A DNA stretch of 64,000 nt from Symbiodinium microadriaticum (GCA_001939145.1 LSRX01000050.1:667898-731897), one strand, 5' to 3'; counted from the first letter of the stretch, positions 11,861-23,393 are shown. A program made the numbers and translations. The notes: a model not told the origin generated them from the sequence alone.

Positions 11861-12180
11861 GTTTCTATGAGCAGCGGATGTTTTCGTGTCCTTTGTTTCT
11901 GTGAATTCCTTCACCCAGTGCAAACTGGGGGTTTTCCTGAAGGCAAGTGCCAAGCCGCCTTTTACGCGAAGCCGCAGGACTCCAAAGAGTCAAAGAGTCT
12001 TTGTGGTCGAGTCGGGCTTGCGAGAGTCCTTGTAGGGTTGGGCTGGAAAAAGACGGTTCAGGATCTAGGCCTCACGCAGACCCTGAAACCGAGGCTCTTT
12101 TTTCCCAACCTAGCTTGTGGCCGGCGGTCCTCGAGCAGCCAAGCCGGGTAGCCGAAACACTGTATGGCGCAAGGATATAA

Positions 12181-12248
12181 CCCTAACCGCCCAGGTACCT
12201 ACTATATAGGGCCCTAGGGGCTCTAGTACCCTATCTGGGAGGTTAGGG
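12181..12248. repeat. Family A palindromic element, copy 3 (internal deletion)
   Basis: The left arm and loop are intact, but the right arm lacks the ATAGTAGGTACC part and passes directly from TACCCTAT to CTGGGAGGTTAGGG. A deletion derivative. Confidence 0.8.
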
Positions 12249-12262
12249 TATCATGTAGGGAT

Positions 12263-12520
12263 GGGGGCCTGCTGCAGATCGCACGGGTGTCTCACGTTTC
12301 TCAACGCTCACCCCACGTAATGTTAAGCGTTCTTGTTGGGAAGGGTGCCAGAGACCCCCTTAAGCCGTTTTGGTTTATTCGTTTTCTCACGGAGCTTTTA
12401 AACAAAGACACCCGTAACATCCGCGAAAAAAAGGGTATCATGAGATGCCTACAGAGAAGCTGTGGGAAGTTGTTTTTCGTGTCCGGCATTGCTCGAATCC
12501 CAGCTCTGACCGCCGGCTAG
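12263..12520 (+). CDS. Open frame directly after a family A element
   Basis: About 85 codons open after GCTGCAG, including FWFIRFLTELLNKDTRNIRE and a Cys/Gly/Phe-rich end before TAG. The composition is protein-like and basic, but no domain is recognised. It may be an exon or an old retrocopy. Confidence 0.25.
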   Translation, partial: GGLLQIARVSHVSQRSPHVMLSVLVGKGARDPLKPFWFIRFLTELLNKDTRNIREKKGIMRCLQRSCGKLFFVSGIARIPALTAG

Positions 12521-12597
12521 CCGCCAACGTTTCGTTTGTAGGACCAAACGCAGCACCACAACCCAATACTTCCAATCCTCCTAGGTCCTAGGTAGTA

Positions 12598-12692
12598 TTG
12601 GGGAGACCCCTTAAAGGAGACCGTTCTTAACCCCACTTATGACTCTCCCAGAAGAGACCGTATTGAGAGGGTCTGTATCCCCAAAAATCCCC
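12598..12692. repeat. Family E hairpin element, copy 2
   Basis: GGGGAGACCCCTTAAAGGAGACC...ATTGAGAGGGTCTGTATCCCCAAAAATCC matches copy 1 at 7436 in order and orientation. Confidence 0.6.
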
Positions 12693-12905
12693 TTAATCCA
12701 AACTCCCAAACTCCGTGCCCGTACCCTAAGAGCTATTAGGGTCAAGACGCTAAAGCCCCAGCCCTCAACATAAGTCCCAGAAGCCTGGAACCCTGGAAGC
12801 ACACCTCCGCCTGTCTGAGCCCTAAAGGTTTGCTGAAAGGTTTAGGGCTAAGGGGTTCAATCCCTCACGAAGTAAACACGGTCCCGAACCCAACCTAAAA
12901 CCGCG

Positions 12906-13898
12906 ATGTTTTCAAGCTTCTTCCAAAGCCTGCTTCCCGAAATTAGGACTGCCACCGAAGGGTGAGAACAAGAAACTGAATGAAGGGCTGATATACGAAA
13001 ACTGGGGCATTGGTGTAAGGCTTCGGTTTGGGGTAGACTGTCTTCTTATGAAGGAACTTATCTTTCATGGGAAATGATATGAATGATGTCTCCTTATTCT
13101 GGTATGCACCTTAAATATGTTACCTAACAAGAACCCGGTAGAGTGTGTGGGTTTCGGCCATTGTCTGAGAGTTAAGGAATTGCTGATGCCTTCAGGGTTG
13201 ATGACGGGTCCTGAATCTAAAAAGGTTCGGAGTGCTGGGGTGATGACACCTCGCAGTTGAATTGCTAGTATGATTCTTCGTATTCTTAAAAAGTAGTACT
13301 ACAACAGAAAATAGCAGTAGTAGTATATGTTTATGATTAGTATTGATCAGACCCTAAACCTCAAACCCTATGCTCAGAGACGCTGAGGCCAAGAAAAAGA
13401 AGGTTTGAGTGTCGGGTGTAGAGCAGGGTTTGAGGGTTCATGGGTTTAGGGTTTAGGGTTTGGGCGAGTTGCATTTATATAAGTCGGAGGTTTGGGCGCA
13501 GTATCAGTACTTTGGCTAGGGCAGAAAGCCAATGCCTTGGGCTTCTGTGGTTTCAGATTCAGGATTTTGGCGTCTAGGCGCTTTTGCTGGGATGAGGGAT
13601 TAGTTTAGGTCTTTGCTATGTTGCCATTCCCGACATCGCACCACGTCGAGGGTGGGCGACTCTGCAGTGGAGTGATGTCGTCGTTGGACTGACCATGTTG
13701 TTAGTTGTCAGCACCTCTGACCCAAACGTCTGGCTTTCCGATCTGGGGCGTGCTCCAAACCTAGCTCTTGAGTCCACAAAAAAAGATCAAGTATATCATG
13801 CGCACCGGAGGATGACAACTCGCACAGGGCTCGAATGTTTTGGGTCAGTTTTAGACCGCCTCGACCCTAAAGCGCCGCAGCCCTTTATCCCAGAATGA
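12906..13898 (+). CDS. Gene C: short multi-exon gene, product not recognised
   Basis: Exons 12906-12961 (starts ATG, MFSSFFQSLLPEIRTATE), 13378-13402 (DAEAKKKK), an optional 15-base exon 13555-13569, and 13668-13898 ending at TGA 13896-13898. Phases agree; donors are GTGAGA (12962) and GTTTGA (13403), and the last acceptor is CTCTGCAG. The last exon has a hydrophobic stretch (DVVVGLTMLLVVS) and then a polar tail containing DPNVWLSDLGRAPNLALEST. It could be a small membrane protein. The last exon may extend upstream to about 13611, where the frame is also open. Confidence 0.35.
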
Positions 13899-14021
13899 CC
13901 GATACCAGGCATCACTGCCTCTAAACCCTGACTGAACGTCAAAGACCCAAATTACACTGAATCCTTTCTAAAGGAACTTCAAACATTCTACAACACCATA
14001 AAACCCTTAAGGCTACCATCA

Positions 14022-14312
14022 TAGGGTTCCCTTCAAGGGTACTATCCTAAGGGTTCCCTCTGAGGGTACTATCCTAAGGGTTCCCTTTAAGGGTACTATC
14101 CTAAGGGTTCCCTTTAAGGGTACTAGCCTAAGGGTTCCCTTTAAGGGTACTGTCCTAAGGGTTCCCTTTAAGGGTACTAGCCTAAGGGTTCCCTTTAAGG
14201 GTACTAGCCTAAGGGTTCCCTTTAAGGGTACTAGCCTTACTAGCCTAAGGGTTCCCTTTAAGGGTACTATCCCAGGGTTCCCCCTAAGGGTGCTATCCTA
14301 GGGTTCCCTTTT
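14022..14312 (+). repeat. 27-bp minisatellite
   Basis: Roughly eleven copies of a 27-base unit (CTAAGGGTTCCCTTTAAGGG plus TACTATC/TACTAGC). Each unit is itself a small palindrome (GGGTTCCCTTTAAGGG). Single-base variants are shared between neighbouring units, as expected from tandem expansion. Confidence 0.9.
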
Positions 14313-14340
14313 AAGGGAACCTTTCGGGGAATCGTTGAAG

Positions 14341-14388
14341 GAGAGGCCAAATCATGGCAAGAAGTGCGAGCAGCAGAGAGCTCCCAAG
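14341..14388 (+). CDS. Candidate internal exon, basic
   Basis: Between GTTGAAG and the donor GTGCTT the frame reads [16 protein letters not shown]. It abuts the end of the minisatellite. The basic, polar composition is exon-like. Neighbouring exons are not found; the open frame at 14713-14989 may be the next one. Confidence 0.33.
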
Positions 14389-14439
14389 GTGCTTCGTACC
14401 CCGAAACCCACACACTGTAGAGTTTAAAAGAGATACATA

Positions 14440-14490
14440 CGCGTATATGTATTTTATATCTATGTATGTATATATATATATATACATACA

Positions 14491-14523
<33 letters not shown>

Positions 14524-14640
14524 GTATATATGTGTATATATATATATCTTTATATGTATATCTATATGTATATGTTGTATGTATGTGTATTTATATATAT
14601 ATATATATATAATGTTTTTATATGTATATATTTTATGTAG
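14440..14640. repeat. TATG/TA microsatellite
   Basis: ACAT and TA runs of about 200 bases; open frames across it are Ile/Tyr/His repeats. Confidence 0.9.
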
Positions 14641-14712
14641 ATGCAGATACTGTGTTCTTATGTTCATGATTGTTTGTTGATAATGTTTATAATAAGGCCT
14701 GAAGCTGCAGGC

Positions 14713-14989
14713 TCCTTCGAGGGTTCAGAGCTTACACACTTCGTGGAATGTCTCACTGTTAGACTTGCTTACGAGCGAAACTTGGAATCACTTAAACCTG
14801 GGTCTGGAACTTGTTACGGCGTAACTAAGTTTAAGTTACCGACTAAGCAAAAACACAGATGGATTTCTGTCACAACCCGTGTAGTTCCAGACAGAAACAT
14901 CCGCATTGTACAGGCCCTGTACGCAGTGCTTGATGAATTCAGAACTTGGCATTGTTTAGTCGTAGAGAAAGTTCTGCAGCTACAAGGTC
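14713..14989 (+). CDS. Candidate exon, ~92 codons, unknown product
   Basis: After GCTGCAG the + frame stays open to the donor-like GTCAGC at 14990. It includes [20 protein letters not shown] and [20 protein letters not shown]. The mixed hydrophobic and charged sequence looks like a folded domain, and no simple repeat contributes to it. It is more AT-rich than the other exons. I do not recognise the family. Confidence 0.33.
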
Positions 14990-15147
14990 AGCATTGAAGT
15001 GGGGAGAGGATTCATGGTATGTCCACCAAGGTTTTCATCAGTTGGTATTTTAAACTAGTAAGTAAGATTTACAATCCAGGGCCTAGGGCAGCCATCAGCC
15101 TGGCAGAGAAGGCCGGTTTTAGGACTGGAGATGTTGATAGCATCCTT

Positions 15148-15227
15148 CCCCTAACCGCCCAGGTACCTACTATACAGGGTTTTAGGGGCTCTAGTACCCT
15201 ATATAGTCGGTACCTGGGAGGTTAGGG
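15148..15227. repeat. Family A palindromic element, copy 4 (reverse)
   Basis: CCCTAACCGCCCAGGTACC...GGTACCTGGGAGGTTAGGG with the reverse-type loop; a few substitutions (TATACAGGG, TAGTCGG). Confidence 0.85.
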
Positions 15228-16040
15228 TTCCCTCAGCGCCAAGAGCGAAGCCCAAAAAATCTACAGAAAAGAAGCAGGCAACAGAAAACGGCCGCTGGAA
15301 AACCCCAAGCCCAAGACCGGACGGGCCCAACGCCCCACTAATCACGAGACACTCTCTGCGGTTTCTAAACCCAAGAATAAAAAAGGGTAGTGTGAGAGCC
15401 ATAGACCCGTAAGTCATTCGCGGAGGAACAGCACCAGGGATCCGTTCCCACACCCCCAAAGCCTGGCAGAGTCTAAAGGCCCCCTCCAAAACCGTCCCCC
15501 ATACGCCGAGGCACGAAAACCTGTAGAGTTTAGAGTTTATAGGGTTTGGGTTTAGGGCTTCGGGTCTGTAGGGTCCCCAAAGCCCTAACGTCCGGTCCAA
15601 GGACGCGGAGAGAACGAAGCCCCCCAAGGAGGAGTCTGCCGACGGGTCTGGCGATGCCCTTTGCCCCAACACCCTAAACAACTCTAAACCCTAACGCCTT
15701 GAACCCCAGAGTCTTAAAGCCCTAAACCCTCAACTCTCCCAAACCCTAAACCCTCTTAAACCCCGTTCTGGTTCTCCACAGTAGCAGCTCTAGGTCTGTC
15801 CGTTAGCCCACTTTAGGGGTTTGTAGGAGCTTTAGGGCATATAGTGGTTTTGGGACTTTGGGGGTTTAGGGGTGTATAGGAGCTTTAAGGGCTAATATGG
15901 ATTTTGGGACTTTGCGGGTTTATGGGCTTTAGGGGGCTTTAGGCTTTAGGAGGCTTCAATGAGATTCAAGTCTCAACCGGGGTTGAGGGGTTGAGACGGG
16001 TCGCTACATGGGAGCCCCAGCCTTTTGCTTGCTCACGGCT
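15228..16040 (+). other. Intron or spacer with one Lys-rich open stretch
   Basis: 15235-15330 is open on + in two frames, both Lys-rich (PKKSTEKKQATENGRWKT or KSEAQKIYRKEAGNRKR), after CCCTCAG. It may be an exon, but the frame is undecided. The rest is CCCTAAA- and TTTAGGG-type sequence. Confidence 0.35.
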
Positions 16041-16050
16041 CGGAAGCTGG

Positions 16051-16260
16051 TATGTATGTATGTATGTATGTATGTATGTATGTATGTATGTATGTATATC
16101 TGTATGTGTATGTGTATACTGTGTGTATATATATATATATATGAAAAAGAAAGTATAGATAAGTAGTGATCGAGAGACAGACAAAGATAAGCTCTCATTT
16201 TTGTTTGATTCTCCTTCTCCCACTCTCTCCCTCTCTCTATCTCTCTCTCTCTCTGAATTG
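16051..16260. repeat. TGTA and CT microsatellites
   Basis: A (TGTA)n run, a TA run and a CT-rich run in succession. Confidence 0.9.
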
Positions 16261-16509
16261 TCAGTGTCTGTGGATGCTTGGTTAAGCCGCTAAGATCTAT
16301 CCTTAAATCCCAGAAACTGGTTTCGCCTTCAGACATTGGATTTCTCGCAGTTGGACTTTGACAGTCGCTGCATTCTGTGCCGGTTGTTGCTAGTTCCCTT
16401 AATGGTTGCAGTCAAAGGGTGCTTCTGTCAATACAGGGTGGCCCATACAGGAGTTATTTTGCTAGTGGTCGAACCAACAGAGCCTTAGCCTTCACTGAGC
16501 ATGTCCGGC

Positions 16510-17031
16510 TTTAAACTACTACTACGACCACCACCACGACCACCACCACCACCACCACCACCACTATTTCGGCTACTACTACAACTCCACCACCACCACC
16601 GCCGCCGCCACGACGACGACGACGACGACTACTGCTACTACGACTACTACTGCTGCTACTGAACAGCTACTACTGCTACTGCTGCTGCTGCTACTAGCAC
16701 CGAGGCCCTCGCAAGCATCGACCATCAGATCGGTCTCCAAGCATCCAACAGCAGAAGCAGCAGCAGATTATTCATTTTCGCCTGCAGTATCCTGTTCATC
16801 GTCCTGTATCAGCTCGTCAGCAGTTACACCGCCACCACCGCCTCCGCCACCAGCGACATCATCGCCGTGATTCATCGTTGGTTTTCTTCACAGTCAGCGT
16901 CACCATTTTCATCACCAGCAGATTCAGAATTACATTATACACTCTGCTTAACCACATCCGTCATCACTGTCTTTTGTGACTCGACGGCCTCACAATCACC
17001 AAGACCGTGATCATGGTCATCATCACTACCG

Positions 17032-17071
<40 letters not shown>

Positions 17072-17110
17072 TACATCATCACCATCATCATCATCATCAT
17101 CCTCGTCATC
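16510..17110 (+). repeat. Degenerate triplet-repeat region
   Basis: CAC, GAC, CTA, CTG and CAT triplets alternate over 600 bases. The long Met/Asp and His frames here are repeat artefacts. Confidence 0.85.
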
Positions 17111-17171
17111 CGTCCGATCATCCCCACCACTACTGCAATAAGACAGGGCGCCAACGCACGCCTGAGCTAAG

Positions 17172-20100
17172 GCATGGAAATCCTGGGGCAACCAGAACTG
17201 GAAGGGCGGCAAGAGTTGGAACAATTGGCAGGCAGCTCCATGACATCCTTTTTGTGCGTAAGAGGTTGCACACAGCACTGCCGAAGTTGCTTATAGCCTT
17301 GAGGGTCCAGGTTTGGGATATCCCTAACCTCCAGGTACCTACTATATAGGGTACTAGAGCCCCTATATAGTAGGCACCTGGTGGGTTTGGGATTTGCTAC
17401 TGGTCTTGGAGCGAAGCCGCCGCCCAGAAACTGGCCTCCTTTGCCTTGCAGGCGTTTGCCGAGGGATACGTCCTGCTTTGGCCGTACAGATTAGCATAGA
17501 TTAGAAGCCCAGCGACTACATGATGAGTGGCTGTACCGTAGTAACATAGGCATGTACAGTCATAGGTAAGTGTGCTTCAAGGGCACCTAAACCGTTAACC
17601 CTGTAAACCCTAGAACGCAAGCAACGAAAACTAGCCTATTGTTATAGGAAACTGTGCTTCGAGGGCTATTTCGGGCCAGGGTTCGGGCTTGAGGGAAGGC
17701 CGCAATCTGGACCCTGAGATTTGATCAGTTTCCTTTTGCCGTTTAGGGTTTTCAATATCGTGGGGGAGGTTTTTAGTTAGAGTACCGTGTTGAGCTCGTG
17801 TACTATAGTAGATTTACATTGCTGGTGGAAGAGGATCTGTTTCTGTTACAAATAGTTCAGACCTCTATATTCGGCCGAATTACATCCGACCCAAGCCTCA
17901 GCAACGGAAAATGAATGAGGCCTCACACAGTTAAACCTCAACCCAAGACCCCTAAGCCCTCAAATTGTTGAGCCCTAGACCCGAGACCCCGAACCTTGAA
18001 GCTGGCCTTATTCCCTGGCGGTTGAAGAGCTACTGTCTTGGATTCCAGTAAAATTTCGAACAATTTGAGGTCAAGGGCCTGAAACCTATAGTTACCAGGT
18101 TTCAGGACCCCTTTGCTTCCTCTAGGGTTAGACTTCCATGAGTAGGCTTGATTCGGGGTTCAGGCTTCAGGGGTTAGGATGAGGGAATCAGGACGGGGTA
18201 TACGGGGTTTTAGAGGTTTCATCGGTCAGCGTAGTGTGCCCAGGGCAACAACAAGTGGAGCAACTGGAAGAAGCCAGAGGCGGTCGAGGACTGGTCCTGG
18301 GGTTTCAGGGGGCTTAGGTTGCCGTAGAACCTTCAACCCATAGTCCCTAAACCCTGAGCCCGAGACCGTATGGAAAGCCCACCATGTCTCAACACTCGGA
18401 TTCTGGACACGAAGGCTTTCTAGCACAGCTGCATGATCGAGCCTCGCCGAGCCTTTCCTTGCCTCCAAGCCATTTCGCAGTGCTGCTTTAGGGTTCTGGG
18501 TCCAGGGCTTTACGGTTTAACTGTTTATATTGTTGGGCTCAGGGTTTAGGTTTAGTGTTCGACAACATGTGCTCTGATTCTCAAGCGCAGGTCCCAAAAG
18601 CCCGTTCGTGGTGAAGGCCAACTAAAGGATGTGTGTGTGTGTGTGAGAGAAATTTCGCGTACCTATACGCACAAGTAGACACCCTCAAAGTCTCGTGGGG
18701 GACCTCTAGGAGAAGCCCTTTAAAAAAGGCACTCCCTCAAGATTCAAGCATTGTGAGGATTGAGGCTTTGGGGTTTGTGGCTTCAGGGCTTTGAGATTCA
18801 GGTCTCTATGTCGAAGGGAATACGGACTGGCAGTTGGATCGCAGCAACTGTTATCTCTAGCACCCCCCTCATCAAATCCATCGCAAGTGCTACTGGCCAC
18901 AGTACATTACCATCAGATCATCAGCAGCATGGAGACCGGGTAACGGCTATGACGACCACTGTGGTTTAGTGAGCAACAGCGTGACAAGCACAATCTTTTG
19001 ACTGGTGCCATTCTAAGAAGTATCCTGACTATTACTACATATATATGAACACCGAAAGCGCATTGCTGCTGCCACCAACGGGGGTGCTGGCGTGTGTGTC
19101 TTGTGCTTTGTGTTGACAGTGTAAGCATAGTGGCATTGCGTTACAGCCTGCAATCTGGTGAGGACGAAGGCCGTTGTCAACTTAGTAACTTTACGACCAC
19201 TGTAAACCCTTCAAGCAAACTAAACCCGTTGTGATACCTCTGATGCGAGAGGAAGCACACACACACCACTTCGCACGCTCCGTTCAGCTTCTTGTTAGTG
19301 TGGCAATTAGCTGCTTTGGCCGTCAAACTTGATTATATTTAGGCTTGCTGTTCTCCATGTATGTACCGCGGTCTAAGACACGACGAAAGGAGGCCCCTAG
19401 TTCCCAATTCGTCGCCTCCTAGGCCCCAGAAAACTAAACATTTATAAGGTGGTTGAGGGTTTCCCCAAGACCGGAGCCCGCCCAGGAGTCCAAAGAATCG
19501 ACAGTGGGCCGAGGAATGCGAGCTTGGAGCGACGACGCCACTCACCGTGAACGTCTTTGGGGCCCTTTACAGGGATCCTGGCAGAGTTCCGGAACCCAGA
19601 GGCTCCATGTACCTATATAGTATATACTTAGGCCTTAAAGGGGTTCCTATATAGGTACTTTAGGGTCCAAGTATATACTAAATGGGCACATGGAGCCTTA
19701 GGGGAAGTGATCCTTTTGGGGGCTGCTTTATAGCATTCCATATAGGGTCCGTTGGCCGCGCAAGACGGACTCGTCGCCTCTCCGCTTCTCCGCAGTACAT
19801 GGTCATGGCATTTTGAGATGTCGAAGCTTTGTCCCGGTGATGTAAAGTTTAGCGGTGTAGGCTTTAGGGTTTTCCTGGAATACGTTTATACTGCTATATA
19901 GTTCTCGGCGGAGAGCCTGCGGGATCTTGAGTGAGGAGTCTAAGGGGGAAAGGGGGTGGCACTACTGCATATGTTGAGTTACTGGCGAACTTTGGTCCTG
20001 TGGTAGTAGAACTACTGTAACTACTTCTCAGATTGTGAGCAGAGTTGTTCAGTTGTTGTGCATAGATATGTTGGTGGACTTCGGGGTTCAATCTTCTGGG

Positions 20101-23100
20101 GTGTCATGCCCAAACCCCCCCAGGTACCTACTATATACGGCCCTAGGGGCTCTAGTACCCTATATAGTAGGTACCTGGGAGGTTAGGGAAAGCCAATCTC
20201 CAAAGCCTCTTGACCTGAATCTGAAACGTCTGAACCCCTGTAACTTCCTCGTCTCATCTCGTCTTTAGACCCTAAACCCTAAACCGCTTTTCAAATTTCT
20301 GCCTCAACCCTATAAACCCTAAACCCCATAAGACCTAAACCCCATAGACCCTCAAGGAGGAGGAGAAGAAAGAGAAGCAAGCGCTGAAAAAGCGCAAGGA
20401 ATCAAAGACCTCCAAAGATGGCGAGGACAAGAAGGTGCGAACTGGAGGGTTGAGGCTTTAGAGTTTACCTATAGTCTCCATTGTAGTCCCTTTTTGGGGT
20501 AACCTTCTAGGTTCCTTAATATATAATGGGTTAAACCAAAAAAATGTATCTATGATGGAGACTGTAGGTAGGGTTTAGGATTTAGGGCGGTTTAGGGTTC
20601 AATTCTTTGGGGCTATTTCAAGTTAGGGGTTTAAGGTTTTATACGGTGGATGGCTTACAGATGTAGGGTTTAGGGTCCTGAGGCCACCCAGAGATTCCCC
20701 GAATATTCAGTAATCAGGAGTTCTAGAATAGGAATGGTGTGGGGGCTTGGGGATGTTTTGAGGGGTGTGGGATTTTGGTTATTTGGGCTTTCTACGAGTC
20801 TTTGCTGCTTGTTAGCGAGGTTTTCAAGGGTCGAAGTCCTCTGTAATTTGGGGTTCTACGGGTTCTGCCAGCGAGTCGTAAGCGTTGCTAAGACGCCTTC
20901 ATACGGCCTCACAGGGTCTTGCAGGGTGAGAATGGGCAAGGACGAAGTAATTACTTGGGTGTAGAGCATAGTAGCAGTTGTTGTTTAGCGGGAGCCCATG
21001 TCATGGTCACCTAGCATTTAAAATTTGTGACCCCAAGAGCGAAGGTTTCAGGGTTTGAGGTGCAGGGTGCGTGAAGTGCACCGGGCTGGCCCTGAGAGCT
21101 GCAAGACCCTCCTCAAAACAAGGTGTAGGGTGCAGGGGTTCGGGGGGTACGGGTTCAGGAAGCCACTAGAAAAACTCCTTGCACTGATTGAGGGACAAAG
21201 TTGCTATTTGGTACTGATATGATTATGCGTGTGGTTTTGTGCTTCTTTCGTCTGAACTGAATGTAGTATTGCCACATTTAGCCGGTGTAGCTTTGCCGAA
21301 GATCTGCATCTCCTTTCTGACAAGTCACAGCATACGCTTGCGAATGCCAGGACGAAGCCAACGGCAAAGACGGCAAAGATAATTCAGACTGGAGCAACTG
21401 GTCTGGCTGGAAAGGAGGCGGGCTGCGCAAAACCACCGTGGCTGCTTTGGCTGTGAAGCTTTTGGGTTGAGTGCTTGTGTCCCGCCTGAACCCTCTCGAA
21501 AACATGCCTTTCTAGGGTTCCTTACGATGGGACACTCCTGGAAGTTCCAGCAACAGGCGACTACAGCAAGTTGTTTTGATACAAACGCATGACCGGACCG
21601 CCTTTAACTTCTTCAAGCCTGAGCCGAGCACCTTGAGAAATCCCAGCCAACCCGAAGCATACAAGTGTTTGATCCCAAAGTTTTTCGCACCCCACATACT
21701 AGTTAGGCTGAGCCGCTACAGAATGTTACAAGCCTATAGATACAACTTGAGCACCCAGCAAGACCTGGCAGCCGGAGTTGCGATCAATAGGGTTTAGGGC
21801 TTAACCTCAAACCTAAACCAAACCCTTAACCAGCTGTAACCTGATGTACAAACCATCCGAAAGCCCTTGTGGGTAGTTATCTCATTAGGGTCCCTTTTTG
21901 GGTCCCCGAAAAATAGTGCGGGGCACCGTTCTCAAAAGGATCCTAAAGGGCATCCTAATCTAGAGAACTGCCCTGTAGGAGGCGGCAGCGGTGGCAACTC
22001 TTGGAGCAAGTCCGATTGGAAGTCCAACTGGAAGTCTCAGCAGAACCAGAAGTGGAAGGCCAGGGCACGAGGTGTTTACAAATTTGTAGATTTGCCTTAG
22101 GGCTTATGAAAGAGCTAGGAGATTCGGTGTATGGATTAGAGTTTTAGAGGCTGCTACGGTAGAAAGGGTGTCATGCTATCAGCTCTGCTGTTCGCCGGTT
22201 TGCAGCATTGACCGTAAGCCCCACCTTAACCCCCCAATACCGTTGTTTCTGTAACTGTAAGGGTCCCTATTCTGATTTCCTTGTATGTGTCTGACAAGAA
22301 TGTAGGTTCTGTGGGTTCAAGGCATAAATACGAACCTAACATGAGCTCCGCATGGCAAGGCGTTTCTTGGGCTGTTGGCTGACATGGAAACCGACATGAA
22401 CTGGTATCTAAGGTGCAGATCATGTCAGCTTACAGACCCTGCACCATAAACTTTCGGGTTCAGGGTGAACTGCATGTCTAATTGGGTGTATCTCGGAATG
22501 AAGAGAGGTCTTCCGGCCTAGTTGATGAAGACGGGGCAGCATCATTTCGCATACTTGTCGGCATATACCGACATATACACACCATGCCGGTCGTCAAAGA
22601 TACACACTCAGTTTTTGCCGTTCAGGCTACAGTGTCCATGAAGGATCATCAAGGCATATGTTCATATGGAGCCAGTCCTGGAAGTAGTGGTAGCGTCGTA
22701 GAGGCAGCGGAGACCCGAAGCCCCAAAAGCCGTTAATCCCGAAGCGCGGCTTCGGGTTTCTGCGAGCAGAGCCGCAAAGCGCTGCCATTCCGTTCCCAAC
22801 CCATGAGTGTTTGTGTTGCCAAGACCCTATATCCGGAGAAAACATGACCCGTTGGCGACCTTCCTTCATGAAAGATCCGATCCACCTAATTGCAGAGCCG
22901 GGCCGAAACTCTTGAAGATATCTCCAGAAGCCAACAAACTAATTCTCGCAGCTCCCTTTGCCCTCAGAGGGAGAAACATAAAGAAGGATTGGTTCAACCC
23001 TCTACTCTCAACCCTACTCAGATAAAGCTGGAACAGAGAAGACTAGCTTGGCCTCCTGCGCAAGGATGACAGGCATAAACCGAGAAGTGTACCAAGTGTC

Positions 23101-23177
23101 AAAACCCTGATCAAGAGGACTGGAAGTCCGATGGCGACAGCGGCTGGAAGAAGCAGAAAGGCAGCGGGCGCAAGGGC
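17172..23177 (+). CDS. Gene D: Trp/Lys/Asn/Gly-rich, low-complexity protein (exon chain)
   Basis: Exons 17172-17231, 18244-18282, 20357-20434, 21351-21414, 21979-22071 and 23116-23177 share an unusual composition and join in phase. They contain AWKSWGNQNWKGGKSWNNWQ, GNNKWSNWKKPEA, a Lys/Glu block (EEEKKEKQALKKRKESKT), GKDGKDNSDWSNWSGWK, SWSKSDWKSNWKSQQNQKWK and EDWKSDGDSGWKKQKGSG. The spaced Trp in Ser/Asn/Lys/Gly sequence suggests a disordered RNA-binding or scaffold tail. This chain needs a GC donor at 17232 and a GA donor at 21415; a GTGGCT donor at 21438 is an alternative. Other frames are also open in several exons because the Trp codons sit in a near-periodic context. A family F element fills the intron before 21979. 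Confidence 0.4.
17322..17392. repeat. Family A palindromic element, copy 5 (forward)
   Basis: Shorter loop than the others (GGGTACTAGAGCCCCTATATAG); right arm mutated (GGCACCTGGTGGG). Within the first gene D intron. Confidence 0.75.
18302..20100 (+). other. Long intron or spacer
   Basis: Telomere-like fragments, a short GT run (about 18630), and open frames without splice support. Contains the 19597-19706 hairpin. Confidence 0.4.
19597..19706. repeat. Hairpin element, family L
   Basis: GAGGCTCCATGTACC...TATATACTTAGG pairs with CCAAGTATATAC...GCACATGGAGCC. Related in style to families B and D but with different arms. Confidence 0.65.
20114..20188. repeat. Family A palindromic element, copy 6 (reverse)
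   Basis: CCCCCCAGGTACCTACTATATACGG...CCCTATATAGTAGGTACCTGGGAGGTTAGGG. Confidence 0.85.
20468..20577. repeat. Hairpin element, family M
   Basis: CCTATAGTCTCCATTGTAG pairs with ATGATGGAGACTGTAGG; an AT-rich middle with GGGTTAAACC. It lies just after the Lys/Glu-rich exon of gene D. Confidence 0.65.
21516..21791 (+). CDS. Candidate 92-codon exon, unknown product
   Basis: Open from the acceptor GCCTTTCTAG to the donor GTTTAG (21792), phase 0 at both ends. Contains FNFFKPEPSTLRNPSQPEAY and LVRLSRYRMLQAYRYNLSTQ. The composition is that of a folded protein and is unlike the low-complexity gene D exons on either side. It could be a gene D exon (if the GTGGCT donor at 21438 is used) or part of something else. 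Confidence 0.38.
21872..21975. repeat. Family F hairpin element, copy 3
   Basis: GTAGTTATCTCATTAGGGTCCC...CCTAATCTAGAGAACTGCCC. The following TGTAG is the proposed acceptor for the gene D exon at 21979, so the element nearly fills the intron. Confidence 0.7.
22482..22736 (+). CDS. Open frame, 84 codons, uncertain
   Basis: Begins at GTG and ends TAA. Contains VSRNEERSSGLVDEDGAASF and VEAAETRSPKSR. The polar sequence is protein-like, but it falls inside a proposed gene D intron and has no splice evidence. Confidence 0.22.
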   Translation: MGVSRNEERSSGLVDEDGAASFRILVGIYRHIHTMPVVKDTHSVFAVQATVSMKDHQGICSYGASPGSSGSVVEAAETRSPKSR

Positions 23178-23393
23178 GTAGGCACTACGGCGAGGGACGA
23201 AGCGCAAGGACAAGTTGAGGGCTCAAGCTTTGGGGTCAGGGGCTATAGGGGCTGTGACGGACGTCTAGGGCTGTGAGGTTTTGGATTGAATTTCTAGGGC
23301 GAAGCACCACCCCGCCTCTCAGATGGGAAGGTCGCCGGTTGCAGGACCTGTCCGTGTTGTTTCCTGACAACTTTCTGCTTTTTATGCTTGCAG

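Noticed and set aside
15199-15681. 160-codon - strand frame
   Set aside because: It runs through a family A element and telomere-like sequence, and the + strand has Lys-rich exon-like frames in the same place.
16964-17278. Asp/Met-rich 104-codon frame on the - strand
   Set aside because: Translation of a CAT triplet repeat; the real exon in this interval is on + at 17172.
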